A DNA stretch of 64,000 nucleotides, from the NCBI GenBank assembly GCA_964503885.1, contig CAZDCD010000003.1:182763-246762 (forward strand), given 5' to 3'. This stretch comes from CAZDCD01 sp964503885 (lineage in GTDB: Bacteria > Bacteroidota > Bacteroidia > Bacteroidales > UBA10428). Shown here one piece after another: positions 63,182 through 64,000 of the stretch (positions are counted from its first letter, which is position 1; each line of letters starts with the position of its first letter). The notes beneath the pieces are model-generated. The model ran no database searches, had not been told where the DNA came from, and saw only the letters and a program-made list of their open reading frames with translations. A program made the position numbers and the translations under genes.

Positions 63182-63620
63182 ATTTAATCTCTTGGGTGCT
63201 GTCCGTTAACTTTTAAGCAATAAGCAACCGGTCAATTTGGATGAATCAATTTTGTACCTCCGAAAATACTTTTTTTCTTCAAAACAAGAAAAGATTATTA
63301 CACAATACGGTATAAAAACCTCGTTTTTAATGCCAGCTAATTCCGGAAGCGTTCCTGGCATAGGCAGAGAGTTGATTATGGCAGAAGGATCAATTTCGAT
63401 ATTTATTAATGATTTACCGTCATTGGTCAAATCAAATATCCGTTTAATCTAATACTTCAAACTAATGATAAGGCAAAGCGTAATATGTATTAGAAAAGGT
63501 AAACGAACTGGTTACATAATATAAAATTGGTTAGACGGTTTTGCCCAAGTTGGTTTAGTTAGTAGTTTTGTTTAATCTGTACTGGAAGGAGGTCTCTGTG
63601 ATAGAAACCTCCTTCTTTAT
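63182..63620. other. Intergenic region without a supported gene, 439 bases
   Basis: The gap between the subtilase and the phosphatase is AT-rich. Short frames on both strands (for example 63237-63452) have no features of real proteins. The only structure is a hairpin at 63585-63615. No promoter for the subtilase operon could be assigned. Confidence 0.55.
63585..63615. terminator. Hairpin downstream of the phosphatase gene
   Basis: GAAGGAGGT (63585-63593) pairs with ACCTCCTTC (63607-63615) around a 13-base loop, 5 bases after the phosphatase stop on the minus strand. A T-rich stretch follows only in the plus direction, so termination of the minus-strand gene is likely but not textbook. Confidence 0.55.
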
Positions 63621-64000
63621 TTATTCAACCAGTTCAATGATCGGATGGCCTTCACATGCATTCGGAAATGTAATATTCAAAAATGATGAAATCGTTGGTG
63701 CTATGTCCACGATATCAACCTGCCGGGCAATAGTACTTCGGCCTATTTTCCATCCATACCAGAGCAAAGGTACCCTTGAATCATATGCATAGCTTGAGTT
63801 ATGGTTTGTTGATTCCGTGGATTTTTCCACCCAACCGGGTTTTAAATTAATGATCACATCACCTGAATTTTTCTGGTTGTAACTGTTCTGCATTTTTTGA
63901 AAAATACCGCCGGTAAAACTGGCAGTCTGCAAAGTGGTTGCACTAACGGCATTCGCCACGCCCGAAAATTGCAGCATAAATTGTGCTACATAATACTGGA
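63621..64000 (-). CDS. PafA-type alkaline phosphatase, C-terminal part (cut by window edge)
   Basis: The last 126 or so codons of a larger protein; the frame stays open to the window end, so the Met at 63977 is internal. The sequence QYYVAQF, VANAVSATTLQTASF, YDSRVPLLWYGWKIG and the C-terminal VDIVDIAPTISSFLNITFPNACEG match PafA-type periplasmic phosphatases (alkaline phosphatase superfamily). The metal-binding histidine expected in the HGxxYxYDxxVP motif reads NHNSSYAYDSRVP here. The enzyme hydrolyses phosphate monoesters. The rest of the gene lies outside. Confidence 0.85.
   Translation of the reverse strand, partial: QYYVAQFMLQFSGVANAVSATTLQTASFTGGIFQKMQNSYNQKNSGDVIINLKPGWVEKSTESTNHNSSYAYDSRVPLLWYGWKIGRSTIARQVDIVDIAPTISSFLNITFPNACEGHPIIELVE

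Noticed and set aside
63237..63452. A 71-codon plus-strand frame in the subtilase-phosphatase gap
   Set aside because: No domain, no promoter or ribosome site, and a similar-length frame on the other strand overlaps it.

Overview
The window looks like a chromosomal segment of an anaerobic or facultative member of the Bacteroidota, most likely order Bacteroidales or Marinilabiliales. The evidence is a SusC/SusD/SusE outer-membrane glycan system, a gliding/type IX-type C-terminal domain, GldA/GldF/GldG homologues, TamB, DUF3078, DUF3108 and DUF4924 proteins, promoter-like boxes matching the Bacteroidota TAnnTTTG -7 element, and few Shine-Dalgarno sequences. A complete Rnf ferredoxin:NAD oxidoreductase operon argues for anaerobic energy metabolism. 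I saw no rRNA, tRNA, CRISPR array, phage or insertion sequence.

Layout. 1-8 kb: tex, then a convergent minus-strand operon rseC-like/rnfB-C-D-G-E-A. 8-20 kb: a DUF3108 protein, an orphan SiaC-type protein, tsaD divergent from a large tamB, an exbB-exbD-tonB energy-transduction operon, a TauE/SafE exporter and glyA. 20-30 kb: a small membrane protein, two tandem ClC channels with CBS domains, a secreted protein with a gliding-type C-terminal domain, a RelA/SpoT enzyme, a Fur-family regulator and a ribokinase. 30-35 kb: an Hsp20 chaperone with an unusual upstream region, then gldA-gldF-gldG-DUF4340. 35-41 kb: a minus-strand cluster (bile-acid-type symporter, acyltransferase, short-chain dehydrogenase, VOC protein), a flavin reductase-like protein and a DUF3078 protein. 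41-57.4 kb: an alpha-glucan utilization locus. 57.4-64 kb: DUF4924, S4 RNA-binding protein, a cysteine-rich PAS histidine kinase, a lipoprotein, an outer-membrane barrel, a subtilase and the C-terminal end of a PafA-type alkaline phosphatase.

The alpha-glucan locus is the most integrated unit. SusC, SusD and a SusE-like binding protein capture malto-oligosaccharides at the outer membrane. Two exported GH13 enzymes cut alpha-glucans. An MFS sugar transporter moves maltose-like sugars across the inner membrane. A GH65 phosphorylase and beta-phosphoglucomutase then feed glucose-6-phosphate to glycolysis while saving ATP. A LacI-family regulator sits in the middle. Matching 12-bp palindromic sites (GCAAACGTTTGC type) lie upstream of lacI/susC and upstream of the transporter operon, so both arms probably form one regulon. 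The susC leader is long, can fold into two hairpins, and holds a 53-codon reading frame ending just before susC.

Most of the window is ordinary core Bacteroidota content, and I did not find a clearly new multi-gene system. The best leads are regulatory: the phased LacI half-sites and structured susC leader, a paired motif with -24/-12-like elements before hsp20, a perfect palindrome before the Rnf operon, a tamB frame without a standard start codon, and an acyltransferase and dehydrogenase separated only by an in-frame TAG.
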